Source of the DNA: Elusimicrobiota bacterium
GTDB taxonomy: Bacteria > Elusimicrobiota > Elusimicrobia > Elusimicrobiales > UBA9959
Assembly: GCA_022703115.1 (NCBI GenBank)
Contig: JAKLEK010000020.1
Coordinates: forward strand, 1-13,496
DNA: 13,496 bases
Direction: 5' to 3'
Part shown: positions 8,001 through 13,414 of the stretch, piece after piece
How positions within the stretch are numbered: position 1 is the first letter of the stretch
Layout: every line of letters begins with the position of its first letter
The notes under the pieces: generated by a model
Told to the model about the DNA's origin: nothing
Databases searched by the model: none
The model's input: only the letters and a program-made list of their open reading frames with translations
Made by a program: the position numbers and the translations under genes

Positions 8001-8113
8001 ACAACGGCACCATGGACCGCTACGAGCTGGAGTTCCGCCGCGGCAAGCCGCTCCACCGCAAGGAAGTTGAGTACGCAAGGATGGTGGAGGAAGCCTTCAC
8101 CGTGAAGGTCTGA
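5087..8113 (+). CDS. nrdD: Anaerobic ribonucleoside-triphosphate reductase with C-terminal glutaredoxin-like domain
   Basis: A 1008-residue class III reductase that converts NTPs to dNTPs by glycyl-radical chemistry. An ATP cone spans about 6-97, and residues 127-195 look like a second, degenerate cone. The catalytic barrel shows HIHDLGYPQRVYC with Cys276 and ATLAQCCRL with Cys574/575, the likely active-site cysteines. CNNC (835-838) and CGKC (849-852) form the zinc site, and KIVGYFS places the glycyl radical at Gly865. Residues about 907-1008 are an added thioredoxin-fold domain with the redox pair CGMC (918-921) and a probable cis-proline in IPTVLV (Pro966), suggesting disulfide-based rather than formate-based reduction. 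The start has AAGAGGG (5073-5079) overlapping the nrdR stop; an ATG five bases earlier meets a stop at once. It is longer than typical NrdD because of the extension. Confidence 0.96.
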   Translation: MKDCIPKVIKKRSGKVAAFEVAKIKKAIYKAAYTIGGRDEAKAAELAAEVARRLYANFSSRAKIPTVDDSNAVCIQVLRENGFCRTADKFESYALDRRRVRQVELHVKKRSVRSGDITDQMLLVQSITNETIEKFDRKKLSEALEKDYQLSTELAEMIAKETENDAYELSDKYGTRSFDTTFLRKISESHLAMMGIPVRNASLAIPFSTIESLVLSGSKENSNITSNNPEAVNLGIAEYVLKQYNLRKVFSDEVAEAHNNGAIHIHDLGYPQRVYCSSHSVEYIKKYGLNKIVSNLQNKSHPARSAMVLNGHIQTFLASMQSRYAGALGFGFLNILYAPMLNCPEILVEGELEGKSVKIKKDVLDAMVEAGTVSLEDGKSAPYFKKTGEKRELTKLSRKEMRQIAQNLIFSASQNAFSRGGQTLFIDFNIHTGVPEYMSAVPAMGPGGKYMIEDSDGRIELADEAPRFKGVEGDSRNGDVAHPADGRKYVTYGDPRMVKTAQEFAIELMKVWEEGDKYGVQFAFPKCDLHVGKTALEDPDEREVFEYGCRLAAKNGSTYFMFDRDGAGATLAQCCRLKEKVTDPDLLKHPERIRFTGFQNVTINLPQAAFKGKDLNGTLAAIDKAVDLAVKAHLQKKAYTQTLLDTDGSPLRSLGIPSDDGTPYVNLKTATYIFGIIGLNEVVQCLTGHQLHETREAYDTGLKVIDHLYQRINALKAEYGLKFTLEETPAESATQKLAKGDLGRFPESRKVVKGDLEKAPYYTNSVHLAPGADVSIIDRIELQSKFHDMIESGSIIHVYCGESLIPAESIAALVERTYRNTRASQITISPEFTHCNNCHTNFFGFKDKCGKCGSENVSKRTKIVGYFSNLGGWNDSQLEISRAREAVADRYASFAPGVPWLYQKDPSKKIMVFGKSGCGMCEEAKSSLARALRSKGLNVPVEFHDLQTQESRMAAARYNVPLDPIPTVLVKNNGTMDRYELEFRRGKPLHRKEVEYARMVEEAFTVKV

Positions 8114-8177
8114 CGGACCTTCGGCGCGGGATGAGCGGGTGCCGGAGCGCGCCCCGCGCCGCGCCGGTGTCAATGCG

Positions 8178-8906
8178 ATGAAGATCAGGACGGCTCTGGA
8201 ACTCAGCCTCATAGATTATCCCGGGAAGATGGCGGCCGTCGTTTTCGTCCCGGGCTGCGGGTTCAGATGTCCGGCCTGCCACGCCGGTCCGATCCTGGAG
8301 GGCCCGCCTCTGGTGGACGAGGAGGAGTTCTTCTCGCGCCTGTCAGGGCTCCGGCGTTGGACCAGCGGGGTCGTCGTCTGCGGCGGCGAGCCTACCGGAC
8401 GGGAAGACCTGGTACCCTTCCTCCGCCGTCTAAAACGTGATGGATTTTCCGTCAAGCTGGATACCAACGGCTCGGCGCCCGGAGTTCTGGGCCGTCTGCT
8501 GGACGAGGGCCTGGTGGATTACGCCGCGATGGACGTGAAAGCTCCGCGCGCGCTGTTCCCGGAAGTGGCCGGTGTTCCCGCGGACCTGCTTCCGGCGGTA
8601 GAGGAAAGCATCCGGATAGTGCGGCGCTTTCCGGACCACGAGTTCAGGACCACCGTCGTGCCGGTGGCGCGCCGCGGGGGGGAGATAAGTTTCCTGACCG
8701 TGTCCGAGATAGGCGAGACGGCCGCCATGATAGCCGGGCTTACGGGTTCCAGCGGACATAAATACTATCTGCAGAAGTTCGTGCCCAGGAAGAACGGATT
8801 GCTTGACCGCCGGCTGGAAAGCTGCCCCGAAACGCCCCCGGACCTGCTGGAGAGCATGAGGATGGCGGCTTCGGCCCACCTGCCGAATTGCGCCGTCCGG
8901 GGCTGA
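8178..8906 (+). CDS. nrdG: Radical SAM activating protein for anaerobic ribonucleotide reductase
   Basis: A 242-residue protein that should install the glycyl radical on NrdD, using S-adenosylmethionine and a 4Fe-4S cluster. The cluster motif is Cys27-x3-Cys31-x2-Cys34 (GCGFRCPACH), preceded by LSLIDYPGKMAAVVF, which is characteristic of the NrdG2 form of the activase. GGEPTG (69-74) and KLDTNGS (93-99) are the usual radical SAM core motifs. I chose the ATG at 8178 by family fit; it lacks an obvious ribosome binding site. An in-frame GTG at 8139 would add 13 residues rich in Arg and Ala. The gene follows nrdD by 64 bases, supporting a shared transcript and making this enzyme its cognate activase. 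Confidence 0.93.
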   Translation: MKIRTALELSLIDYPGKMAAVVFVPGCGFRCPACHAGPILEGPPLVDEEEFFSRLSGLRRWTSGVVVCGGEPTGREDLVPFLRRLKRDGFSVKLDTNGSAPGVLGRLLDEGLVDYAAMDVKAPRALFPEVAGVPADLLPAVEESIRIVRRFPDHEFRTTVVPVARRGGEISFLTVSEIGETAAMIAGLTGSSGHKYYLQKFVPRKNGLLDRRLESCPETPPDLLESMRMAASAHLPNCAVRG

Positions 8907-8930
8907 CGGTCCGCGTAACGGAGAGAACAT

Positions 8931-9374
8931 ATGGATAAGATCGAGATACCGACACAGAAACTTTCCGCGGACGCGGTAATGCCGCGTTACGCCCATGAGG
9001 GAGACGCAGGCGTGGACCTTTATGCCGCCGCCGACGTCACGGTAAGGCCCGGGGAGCGGGCGCTCGTGCCTACAGGGATAAAGATGGCGATACCTAACGG
9101 CTACGAGGGGCAGGTCAGGCCCAAATCCGGGCTCGCCCTCAGGCACGGACTTACGGTACTGAACACTCCCGGTACCGTAGACGCTCCGTACAGGGGGGAA
9201 GTGGGGGTAATAGTCATAAACCACGACCACAACACCGCCTATGAGGTCAAAAAGGGCGAGAAAATAGCCCAGATGGTGTTCAATAAGGTCGAATACGCCG
9301 TTTTCACCGAGGTTAGCGCCCTGGAGGCCACTTCCAGGGGCTCCGGGGGCTACGGAAGCACCGGCAAGCGATAG
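8931..9374 (+). CDS. dut: Deoxyuridine 5'-triphosphate nucleotidohydrolase (dUTPase)
   Basis: A 147-residue trimeric dUTPase with all five family motifs: GDAGVDLY (24-31), RPKSGLA (63-69), NTPGTVDAPYRGEV (78-91, with catalytic Asp84), GEKIAQMV (109-116) and the C-terminal arm RGSGGYGSTG (136-145). It hydrolyses dUTP to dUMP and pyrophosphate, keeping uracil out of DNA and supplying the precursor of dTMP. The start has GGAGAG (8920-8925) five bases upstream, and the gap to nrdG is 24 bases. Its place after nrdR-nrdD-nrdG fits a nucleotide-supply operon. Confidence 0.98.
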   Translation: MDKIEIPTQKLSADAVMPRYAHEGDAGVDLYAAADVTVRPGERALVPTGIKMAIPNGYEGQVRPKSGLALRHGLTVLNTPGTVDAPYRGEVGVIVINHDHNTAYEVKKGEKIAQMVFNKVEYAVFTEVSALEATSRGSGGYGSTGKR

Positions 9375-9375
9375 T

Positions 9376-9406
9376 AAGGGGGGGAGAAAGTCCTTATCCC
9401 CCCTTT
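9376..9406 (+). terminator. probable terminator of the nrd-dut operon
   Basis: AAGGGGGG just after the dut stop can pair with CCCCCCTT (9398-9405), followed by only a short T-run and then C residues. The strong stem and its position support termination; the weak T-run lowers confidence. Confidence 0.5.
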
Positions 9407-9525
9407 CCCGATCCAGGTTCGCAGCCTGTCATCCTCTCCCGCCGTCTTTTCCCCGATATTCCTTGCCGCAATGCCGCCGTTTTTCCCGTTTTTTAACCCT
9501 GGGCCCGCCTTTTTTCCTTCCTCAC

Positions 9526-9893
9526 ATACCATGAAAGAGAATGTTCCAGGGCGGTTCCCGGGCTGGACGGCTTTCATGGCATCGGAGATCCCGCAGATAG
9601 GTGTTTTTTCAGGCTCCGCGTCGGGCCTTTAATCCCCTAAAAGCCGGAGTAGCGGCTTTCATGGTATTTTTGATCTACGACATTTTTCCCCTGTTTGAGC
9701 CCCCTGGCCCGCGCCGGAGGCGGGCTTTTACGGGCGCGCTCTTATATGGTGTTTTTTAAGGGGGGAGAAAAAATGCCTGAAATCGTTTGTTCCCGCCCCC
9801 CGCTCCGCAGCCCGGGCGAAGTGGTTCCCTTGGATCCTGGCGGGATTGGCTCGGATACCACCTGGGCCGGCCAGGGCCTTTCATGGTGTTTTT
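9526..9893. repeat. dispersed CTTTCATGGT(A/G)TTTTT motif with hairpins in gene-free DNA
   Basis: CTTTCATGGTAT occurs at 9656-9667 and, inverted, at 9526-9537. Related copies are CTTTCATGGC (9571-9580), TATGGTGTTTTTT (9744-9756) and CTTTCATGGTGTTTTT (9878-9893); AGGTGTTTTTT (9599-9609) is a looser match. Some copies follow hairpins, such as AAAGCCG/CGGCTTT (9640-9646 with 9653-9659). Another hairpin with a T-run, GCCCGC/GCGGGC followed by TTTT, lies at 9707-9729. No reading frame here has family-like sequence or convincing initiation signals. The region lies between the dut terminator and the dif-like site, and its role is unknown. Confidence 0.45.
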
Positions 9894-9902
9894 GGCAAGG
9901 CG

Positions 9903-10152
9903 GAATTTGACCGATTTCGGCCTGTTCCCGAACTTTCCTGAATTCCGGATTTCACAAAAGTTGGCTGATTTTTTGAAATTTTTACGTTCAAATTTCCTTG
10001 AACGCCGGAAGTGGTAATAAAAGGAGAGTGCTAATTATAATAACCTACAAATAGTATCAGGGTCTGATAAAATGTGTTTAAAATACATGGAGAATATGGA
10101 ATTATCTAAATCAATCTATAGGAGTGGGGTCTCTAGCGGAGGAGGTTGCTTA
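9903..10152. other. AT-rich gene-free segment next to the dif-like site
   Basis: Base composition changes visibly from GC-rich to AT-rich here, most strongly around 9935-10135. The only frame I considered is a 28-codon one from the ATG at 10071 (MCLKYMENMELSK...), with no homology I recognise and a poor ribosome binding site. I see no transposase, tRNA or repeat. A TATAAT at 10036-10041 lacks a -35 and a downstream gene. Confidence 0.5.
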
Positions 10153-10180
10153 GGTTAACATAATATATATTATCGTAAGC
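10153..10180 (-). other. dif: dif-like XerC/XerD recombination site
   Basis: Read on the - strand, three blocks lie side by side: GCTTACGATAA (XerC arm, 11 bp), TATATA (centre, 6 bp) and TTATGTTAACC (XerD arm, 11 bp). The 28-bp length, 11-6-11 layout, ATAA end of the first arm and TTATGTTAA of the second match known dif sites. By memory-based alignment about 22 of 28 positions agree with the Bacillus subtilis dif, and the XerD arm shares TTATGTTAA with Escherichia coli. All genes on both sides point toward it, as expected at a replication terminus. Only one copy is seen, so there is no sign of a dif-integrated element bounded by two sites in this window. Confidence 0.8.
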
Positions 10181-10327
10181 AATGGAATAGGGCGGTCTGG
10201 CATGTGTTTTGGTGCGTCCCTGCGGCTTGTTCTGGGATTTATGCCTGGGTCCTGGCGCTTCCGCCGCGTCGGTCGGCTGTGGCGCCGCTGGAACGCCGGG
10301 TTGAGCGGCTTCCCCTGGGCCGGTCTC

Positions 10328-10855
10328 TTACGGCTGTGCGTATCTGGCGAGCCTGGTTATGGCTCCGTATATCTTTTCCAGGCCTTTTCGGGTTATGCTA
10401 TAGGAGCGGCTTCTTTTGGTCCCGGAGGCCGTTATTTTGCCCGCTTTGATCTCCGCGAGCAACGCCCTGTCCAGTCTGTGCGGCTGGTATCCGGAGCTTC
10501 TTAGCGCCCGGGACAGGGTTATGGCGCTCAGCTCTTCACTGTGGTTCAGGATTTTGCTCCCGGCCAGTATTATCAGGGCGGCTTCCTGGGCGGTCGTTTC
10601 CGGGGATTTGACGCGCAATACCGCCGCCCCGCCTTTGACCGAGATTATTTTTTTCCAGAGATCCTCGGCGGCCGGGGCCTCGTCTTTCCGGTCTTCGGAC
10701 GGCTGGTCTTCCGGCTCGGCCTTGCGCCGAGTCGTTCCTGAGCGTACGGCTTCCAGGAACTGGCTCTTCTCGCTTTGGATGAAATCCACTGGGCCTTCGG
10801 CTTCGAATTCGGCGCCGGAAGGGTCTTTTATCCTGAGTCTGCAGCGTTCGGTCAT
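10328..10855 (-). CDS. Winged-helix-like protein of unknown function
   Basis: A 175-residue protein I cannot name. Residues 1-38 form a short compact part (FEAEGPVDFIQSEKSQFLEAV), 40-65 a charged linker rich in Glu, Asp, Lys and Pro, and 66-175 a mostly helical domain. Residues about 108-165 (ITLSRALRSSGYQPHRLDRALLAEI, then a basic turn GTKRSRSYSITRKGLEKI) read like a winged helix-turn-helix with a basic wing, which suggests DNA binding. I chose the ATG at 10855 because AAGAGG lies nine bases upstream and because the predicted transcription start falls downstream of the alternative ATG at 10888. It sits beside the dif-like site and transcribes toward it. TGACATATAT sites around its promoter suggest self-regulation. 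Confidence 0.7.
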   Translation of the reverse strand: MTERCRLRIKDPSGAEFEAEGPVDFIQSEKSQFLEAVRSGTTRRKAEPEDQPSEDRKDEAPAAEDLWKKIISVKGGAAVLRVKSPETTAQEAALIILAGSKILNHSEELSAITLSRALRSSGYQPHRLDRALLAEIKAGKITASGTKRSRSYSITRKGLEKIYGAITRLARYAQP

Positions 10856-10882
10856 GGTGTTCGGCCTCTTGGCGGTATTATT

Positions 10883-10928
10883 TGACATATATTTTAGTGT
10901 ATAGGCATTTATATGTCAATATATGTCA
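10883..10928 (-). promoter_or_regulatory. promoter with flanking inverted TGACATATAT half-sites (candidate operator)
   Basis: On the - strand TTGACA (10919 to 10914), a 17-base spacer and TAAAAT (10896 to 10891) make a good sigma-70 promoter. TGACATATAT at 10883-10892 (+ strand) is the exact inverse of ATATATGTCA at 10919-10928, and TTATATGTCA at 10909-10918 is a nine-of-ten copy set exactly 10 bp away. One half-site overlaps the -10 and start region and two overlap the -35, the geometry of a repressor operator. A looser match, TATATGTC, lies at 11074-11081. Confidence 0.65.
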
Positions 10929-10946
10929 GGGTAAGGCTAGCTTATG

Positions 10947-10964
10947 TCATCCACATGTGGATAA
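10947..10964. promoter_or_regulatory. DnaA-box-like inverted pair
   Basis: TGTGGATAA (10956-10964) is the exact complement of the consensus DnaA box TTATCCACA. It abuts TCATCCACA (10947-10955), which differs from the consensus by one base, giving a head-to-head pair containing the perfect palindrome ATCCACATGTGGAT (10949-10962). A single pair does not make an origin. It may be a DnaA titration or regulatory site, or a chance match. Confidence 0.4.
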
Positions 10965-10995
10965 CCCTGTTGACAGCCTCCTGAGCAGGGTTTTT
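10963..10995 (+). terminator. weak terminator-like hairpin
   Basis: AACCCTG (10963-10969) pairs with CAGGGTT (10986-10992), with a 16-base loop and TTTTT ending at 10995. It faces the + strand, where no gene precedes it, so it may instead block antisense transcription or be incidental. The rest of 10996-11102 holds C-rich and G-rich runs and no gene. Confidence 0.25.
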
Positions 10996-11102
10996 CAGCG
11001 GACTGTTGGCAACGGTGGGCGGGGGGAGAAACCGGCGCTCCCCCTCCCCCCCCTCCTGCCGCGCTCGCGGAGGTATATGTCGGATTTGCGCTCCGGGTTT
11101 AG

Positions 11103-12464
11103 TTAGAACTTGGCTGTGAGGCCCAGGGAGACCAGCTTTATGGTGGTGTTCTCGTCGTAGAGGCTGAGAGGCTTGAAAAGGGCGTAGACCGCCTTCAGGC
11201 GAAGGCTCTCTCCCAGCGGATAGGTGAGCTTGAGATCCCATTCCCGTCCGACCTGGGTCGCTCCGTCCGAGGCGTTCTGGGACGCCCGGAACTTGATAAG
11301 ATCCAGCGAGACCATCATCCTCTTGAGAGGCATGTCCAGGCCCGCGTTTATTATATTCAGTCCGGATACTCCGTTGGGAAGGCCGTTGACGGTCCCGGAG
11401 GTCTGTATCAGGCTGTAAAGGGTGGCTCCGGCTATATCTCCGAAGCCGTCGCGTTCGATGCCCTTGAATTTGTGCCCGAAGCCTGGCATGAAAGCCTTAT
11501 CCTTGTCGGTTACCGGGCCGGAATTCCCGGAGGCCTTGCCGAAGGCCAGGCGCATCTTGGATGTCCCGAAGAAGGTCACGTGCTGGCTCCAGCTTCCTTT
11601 AAGCATGAAAGCGTGTGCGTTGTAGTTCACCCTGCCCAGGTTGTCCGGTTGCCTGGCCAGCCCTCTCTGGAGCATCACCTCGCCGTCGAAATTCAGCTGG
11701 TTATGGGACAGAGAGTACCGCACCCCGGAGATCTTCCTGAGTCTGTGTACGGACCGGTAGCCGGGTTCGTCGGCGGAGGTCCCGTCCGGCTGGTTGGTCT
11801 GCTCCCAGAAATGGTAAAGGTGCCAGAGCCCCTCGCTGGACGGGTAGTAGAGCCCTCCGCCGGTTATCTTGGTGAAAACCTCGCCCTGATACGGCCGGAA
11901 AAAGAAGACCTCGCCCTTGAATATGCGCAGGAAGCGGTCCATTTCCAGCCTGGCGCCGGGGAGTCCTACGCCGTCGTCGGCCAGGGTTATGCCCTGGCCG
12001 AGGGTGAAAGCCTGGCGGCCGAGCGTGGCCGTGACCTTCGGGCTCAGGAATTTGTAGATCCTTATGTACGCTTCCCTTACGAACGGGGAGCCGTCGGTGT
12101 GCGGGAACCGTCCGGCGGCCTCCTGGAACTGCGGGGAGGTCACGGTCGTGGACGAGTTGCCGCCTATTCCCACGCTGTTCAGCACTATGCCCACGTCCAT
12201 CGAGGATTCGTAGGTCTTTTCAAGCTTTATGTCCTTGATGACGAAGCCGAGGGTGGCGTCCTCGCTGTAGAAGGACTGGCCCGCCTTTTCCGTTCCGGTC
12301 ATCAGGTGCGTGTAATTGGCGGTTTTGACCTCGACGTTGGAGGAAAGGTCCAGTTTGGTGGCGTGCGCCGGGATGGCCGCCAGAATGGCCGCCAGGAAAA
12401 GCGGGAGGCGGCTGGGCATGCTGAAGGTATCGCGGGCTGAGGTCGGCTCGGCGCGCCGGTTCAT
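11103..12464 (-). CDS. Outer-membrane beta-barrel protein (porin-like)
   Basis: A 453-residue protein with an N-terminal signal: basic and polar residues 1-19, a hydrophobic core LPLFLAAILAAIPA and likely cleavage after Ala35 (AHA). The rest shows alternating beta-strand patterns, many aromatic and glycine residues, and a C-terminal Phe (LGLTAKF), typical of outer-membrane barrels recognised by the BAM machinery. LGRQAFTLGQGITLADDGVG resembles strand-turn patterns in alginate-export-type and other large porins, but I cannot assign the substrate. I kept the ATG at 12464 because a perfect TATAAT ends six bases before it, implying a leaderless mRNA. The internal ATG at 12419 gives a more standard signal peptide but has no ribosome binding site. 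It follows another barrel gene, separated by a terminator. Confidence 0.8.
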   Translation of the reverse strand: MNRRAEPTSARDTFSMPSRLPLFLAAILAAIPAHATKLDLSSNVEVKTANYTHLMTGTEKAGQSFYSEDATLGFVIKDIKLEKTYESSMDVGIVLNSVGIGGNSSTTVTSPQFQEAAGRFPHTDGSPFVREAYIRIYKFLSPKVTATLGRQAFTLGQGITLADDGVGLPGARLEMDRFLRIFKGEVFFFRPYQGEVFTKITGGGLYYPSSEGLWHLYHFWEQTNQPDGTSADEPGYRSVHRLRKISGVRYSLSHNQLNFDGEVMLQRGLARQPDNLGRVNYNAHAFMLKGSWSQHVTFFGTSKMRLAFGKASGNSGPVTDKDKAFMPGFGHKFKGIERDGFGDIAGATLYSLIQTSGTVNGLPNGVSGLNIINAGLDMPLKRMMVSLDLIKFRASQNASDGATQVGREWDLKLTYPLGESLRLKAVYALFKPLSLYDENTTIKLVSLGLTAKF

Positions 12465-12470
12465 CGTTCA

Positions 12471-12476
12471 ATTATA
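12471..12476 (-). promoter_or_regulatory. -10 element giving a leaderless transcript of the porin-like gene
   Basis: A perfect TATAAT on the - strand is followed by six bases (TGAACG) and then the ATG at 12464. This is exactly the spacing seen for the gene at 3899. No clear -35 hexamer is visible. Confidence 0.6.
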
Positions 12477-12526
12477 TAAAATAAAAGCCGGGTTATACTT
12501 TTCGCGTCCCCCGCCCTTTGAACGGC

Positions 12527-12565
12527 AAAAACAAAACCCCGGCTTGCGGCCGGGGTTTTGTTTTT
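12527..12565 (-). terminator. bidirectional intrinsic terminator between the two barrel genes
   Basis: Bases 12527-12543 and 12549-12565 form a perfect 17-bp stem around the loop TTGCG. Its GC core is CCCCGGC/GCCGGGG, and A- and T-rich outer ends supply T-runs in either direction. It begins 20 bases after the stop codon of the upstream - strand gene. Confidence 0.92.
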
Positions 12566-12585
12566 TGCAGGCTGTCCTGGTCCTG

Positions 12586-13281
12586 TTAGAACCTGACGCC
12601 GGCGAAGAAGCCGAGGGCATTGTAGGTCATGCCCGGGATCTCCCCGTCGCCGTTGAGGTCGTTCTTATTGTCGCAGGTGGGGAGGCCGGTGTAGCGCACG
12701 CCGGCTTCCACGTCCATCTTGTCGGTGGCCTTATAGACCGCTCCGGCGGTCAGTTCCCAGGTGAGGCCCTTGAAGTAGGTGTCGGCGGTGTCCACCGTCG
12801 CGCCGTTGATGACCGGGGCGTAGGCGGTCTCGATGACCTGCTCCTGCCTGCCGTAGGCGACGCCGAGGCCGGCTCCGCCCAGGAAGGAGATCTTGTCATT
12901 GTATTTTACGGTCTTTTTGCCCTCCGCCATGACGCGCATGAAGCGCCTGGAGGTGGTGCTGTAGTCGCGGCCGTTGAGCTTGGTCTCGGTGGTGGGGCCG
13001 CCGATGTAGCCCCAGCTCAGACCCACATCCGCCACGTCTTCGATCGGATACAGGGCGCCGATCCTGCCGCCGACGGCCATGCCGGTGTCCAGGGAGTAGG
13101 AGCCGATGTCGCCAACGGCCTTCGCGCCCTTGTATACCTTGTCCATCCTGTTGTCCGCGGTCCCGGCCGTGAACAGGTCGAGGCTGGCGAAACCCTTGAT
13201 GCTCTTCACATCAAAAGCGCCGGCCGGCCTGCAGACGCCGAGCACGAACACGCTGATCAGCAGTGCTTTCACTAATTTCAT
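12586..13281 (-). CDS. Small outer-membrane beta-barrel protein
   Basis: A 231-residue protein with a classic signal peptide (MKLVKALLISVFVLGVC..., cleavage after Ala22 in AGA). The mature part has the alternating pattern and Gly/aromatic content of an 8- to 10-strand barrel and ends in Phe (GFFAGVRF), the outer-membrane insertion signal. Near the end, residues 208-215 (DLNGDGEI) resemble an EF-hand or dockerin calcium loop, probably in an external loop, with Cys203 just before it. AGGAGG lies seven bases before the ATG, so the start is secure. The mRNA has a long foldable leader. The function is unknown; structural, adhesin-like or small-porin roles are possible. Confidence 0.82.
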   Translation of the reverse strand: MKLVKALLISVFVLGVCRPAGAFDVKSIKGFASLDLFTAGTADNRMDKVYKGAKAVGDIGSYSLDTGMAVGGRIGALYPIEDVADVGLSWGYIGGPTTETKLNGRDYSTTSRRFMRVMAEGKKTVKYNDKISFLGGAGLGVAYGRQEQVIETAYAPVINGATVDTADTYFKGLTWELTAGAVYKATDKMDVEAGVRYTGLPTCDNKNDLNGDGEIPGMTYNALGFFAGVRF

Positions 13282-13302
13282 TTATACTCCTCCTGTTTTG
13301 TC

Positions 13303-13414
13303 GTAAGCCCCCGTTGCCGGGGCTCTGGTCCGCATCGAGAGATGCGTTCCCGCTCTTCCCGCCGCGGCGGTCACCCGCCTGCTGCGGACAGGGCCTGCCC
13401 CTTTCGGAGCTTAC
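13303..13414 (-). promoter_or_regulatory. structured 5' leader of the small barrel gene; riboswitch-like or thermosensor candidate
   Basis: Read on the - strand, GTAAGC (13414 to 13409) pairs with GCTTAC (13308 to 13303), closing a domain of about 110 bases just before the AGGAGG site. Inside are GGCGG-GTGA-CCGCC (13379 to 13366), CGCATC-TCTC-GATGCG (13346 to 13331) and CCCCG-GCAA-CGGGG (13322 to 13309); the GTGA and GCAA loops are GNRA tetraloops. An alternative pairing, GTCCGC (13328-13333) with GCGGAC (13384-13389), would disrupt the middle hairpin. I compared from memory with cyclic-di-GMP, cobalamin, TPP, SAM, glycine and T-box leaders and found no match. Further up, 13420-13496 holds more GC hairpins and no gene. 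Confidence 0.4.

Noticed and set aside
4685..8212. Very long open frame on the - strand opposite nrdR and nrdD
   Set aside because: It lies antisense to two clearly conserved genes and its protein is low-complexity (Val, Leu, Gly, Arg, His rich) with no recognisable domain. In GC-rich DNA such mirror frames arise from codon bias.
9695..10017. Short + strand frames of 71-76 codons in the gene-free gap
   Set aside because: They run through the repeated CATGGTGTTTTT motif and hairpins, have Pro/Gly/Trp-rich sequence and no family resemblance.
10146..10182. Simple transcription-factor operator from the TTGCTTA/TAAGCAA inverted ends
   Set aside because: The spacing to the central palindrome is unequal (7 and 2 bases), while the 11-6-11 dif layout explains the inner 28 bases better.
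10416..10904. A + strand frame opposite the winged-helix-like gene
   Set aside because: The - strand frame has a promoter, a ribosome binding site and a plausible folded domain. The + strand product shows no recognisable domain and has no ribosome binding site.
10947..10964. Replication origin (oriC)
   Set aside because: Only one DnaA-box pair, no dnaA or dnaN nearby, and gene orientation converges here, which indicates a terminus and not an origin.
11472..13275. Two long + strand open frames (11472-12440 and 12316-13275) opposite the barrel genes
   Set aside because: The - strand frames have signal peptides, barrel patterns, C-terminal Phe and good start signals. The + strand products look like antisense composition.
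13303..13414. T-box leader, suggested by GGGTGACCGCCGCGG
   Set aside because: The T-box core GGGTGGNACCGCG is not present, and the downstream gene is an outer-membrane protein rather than an amino-acid gene.
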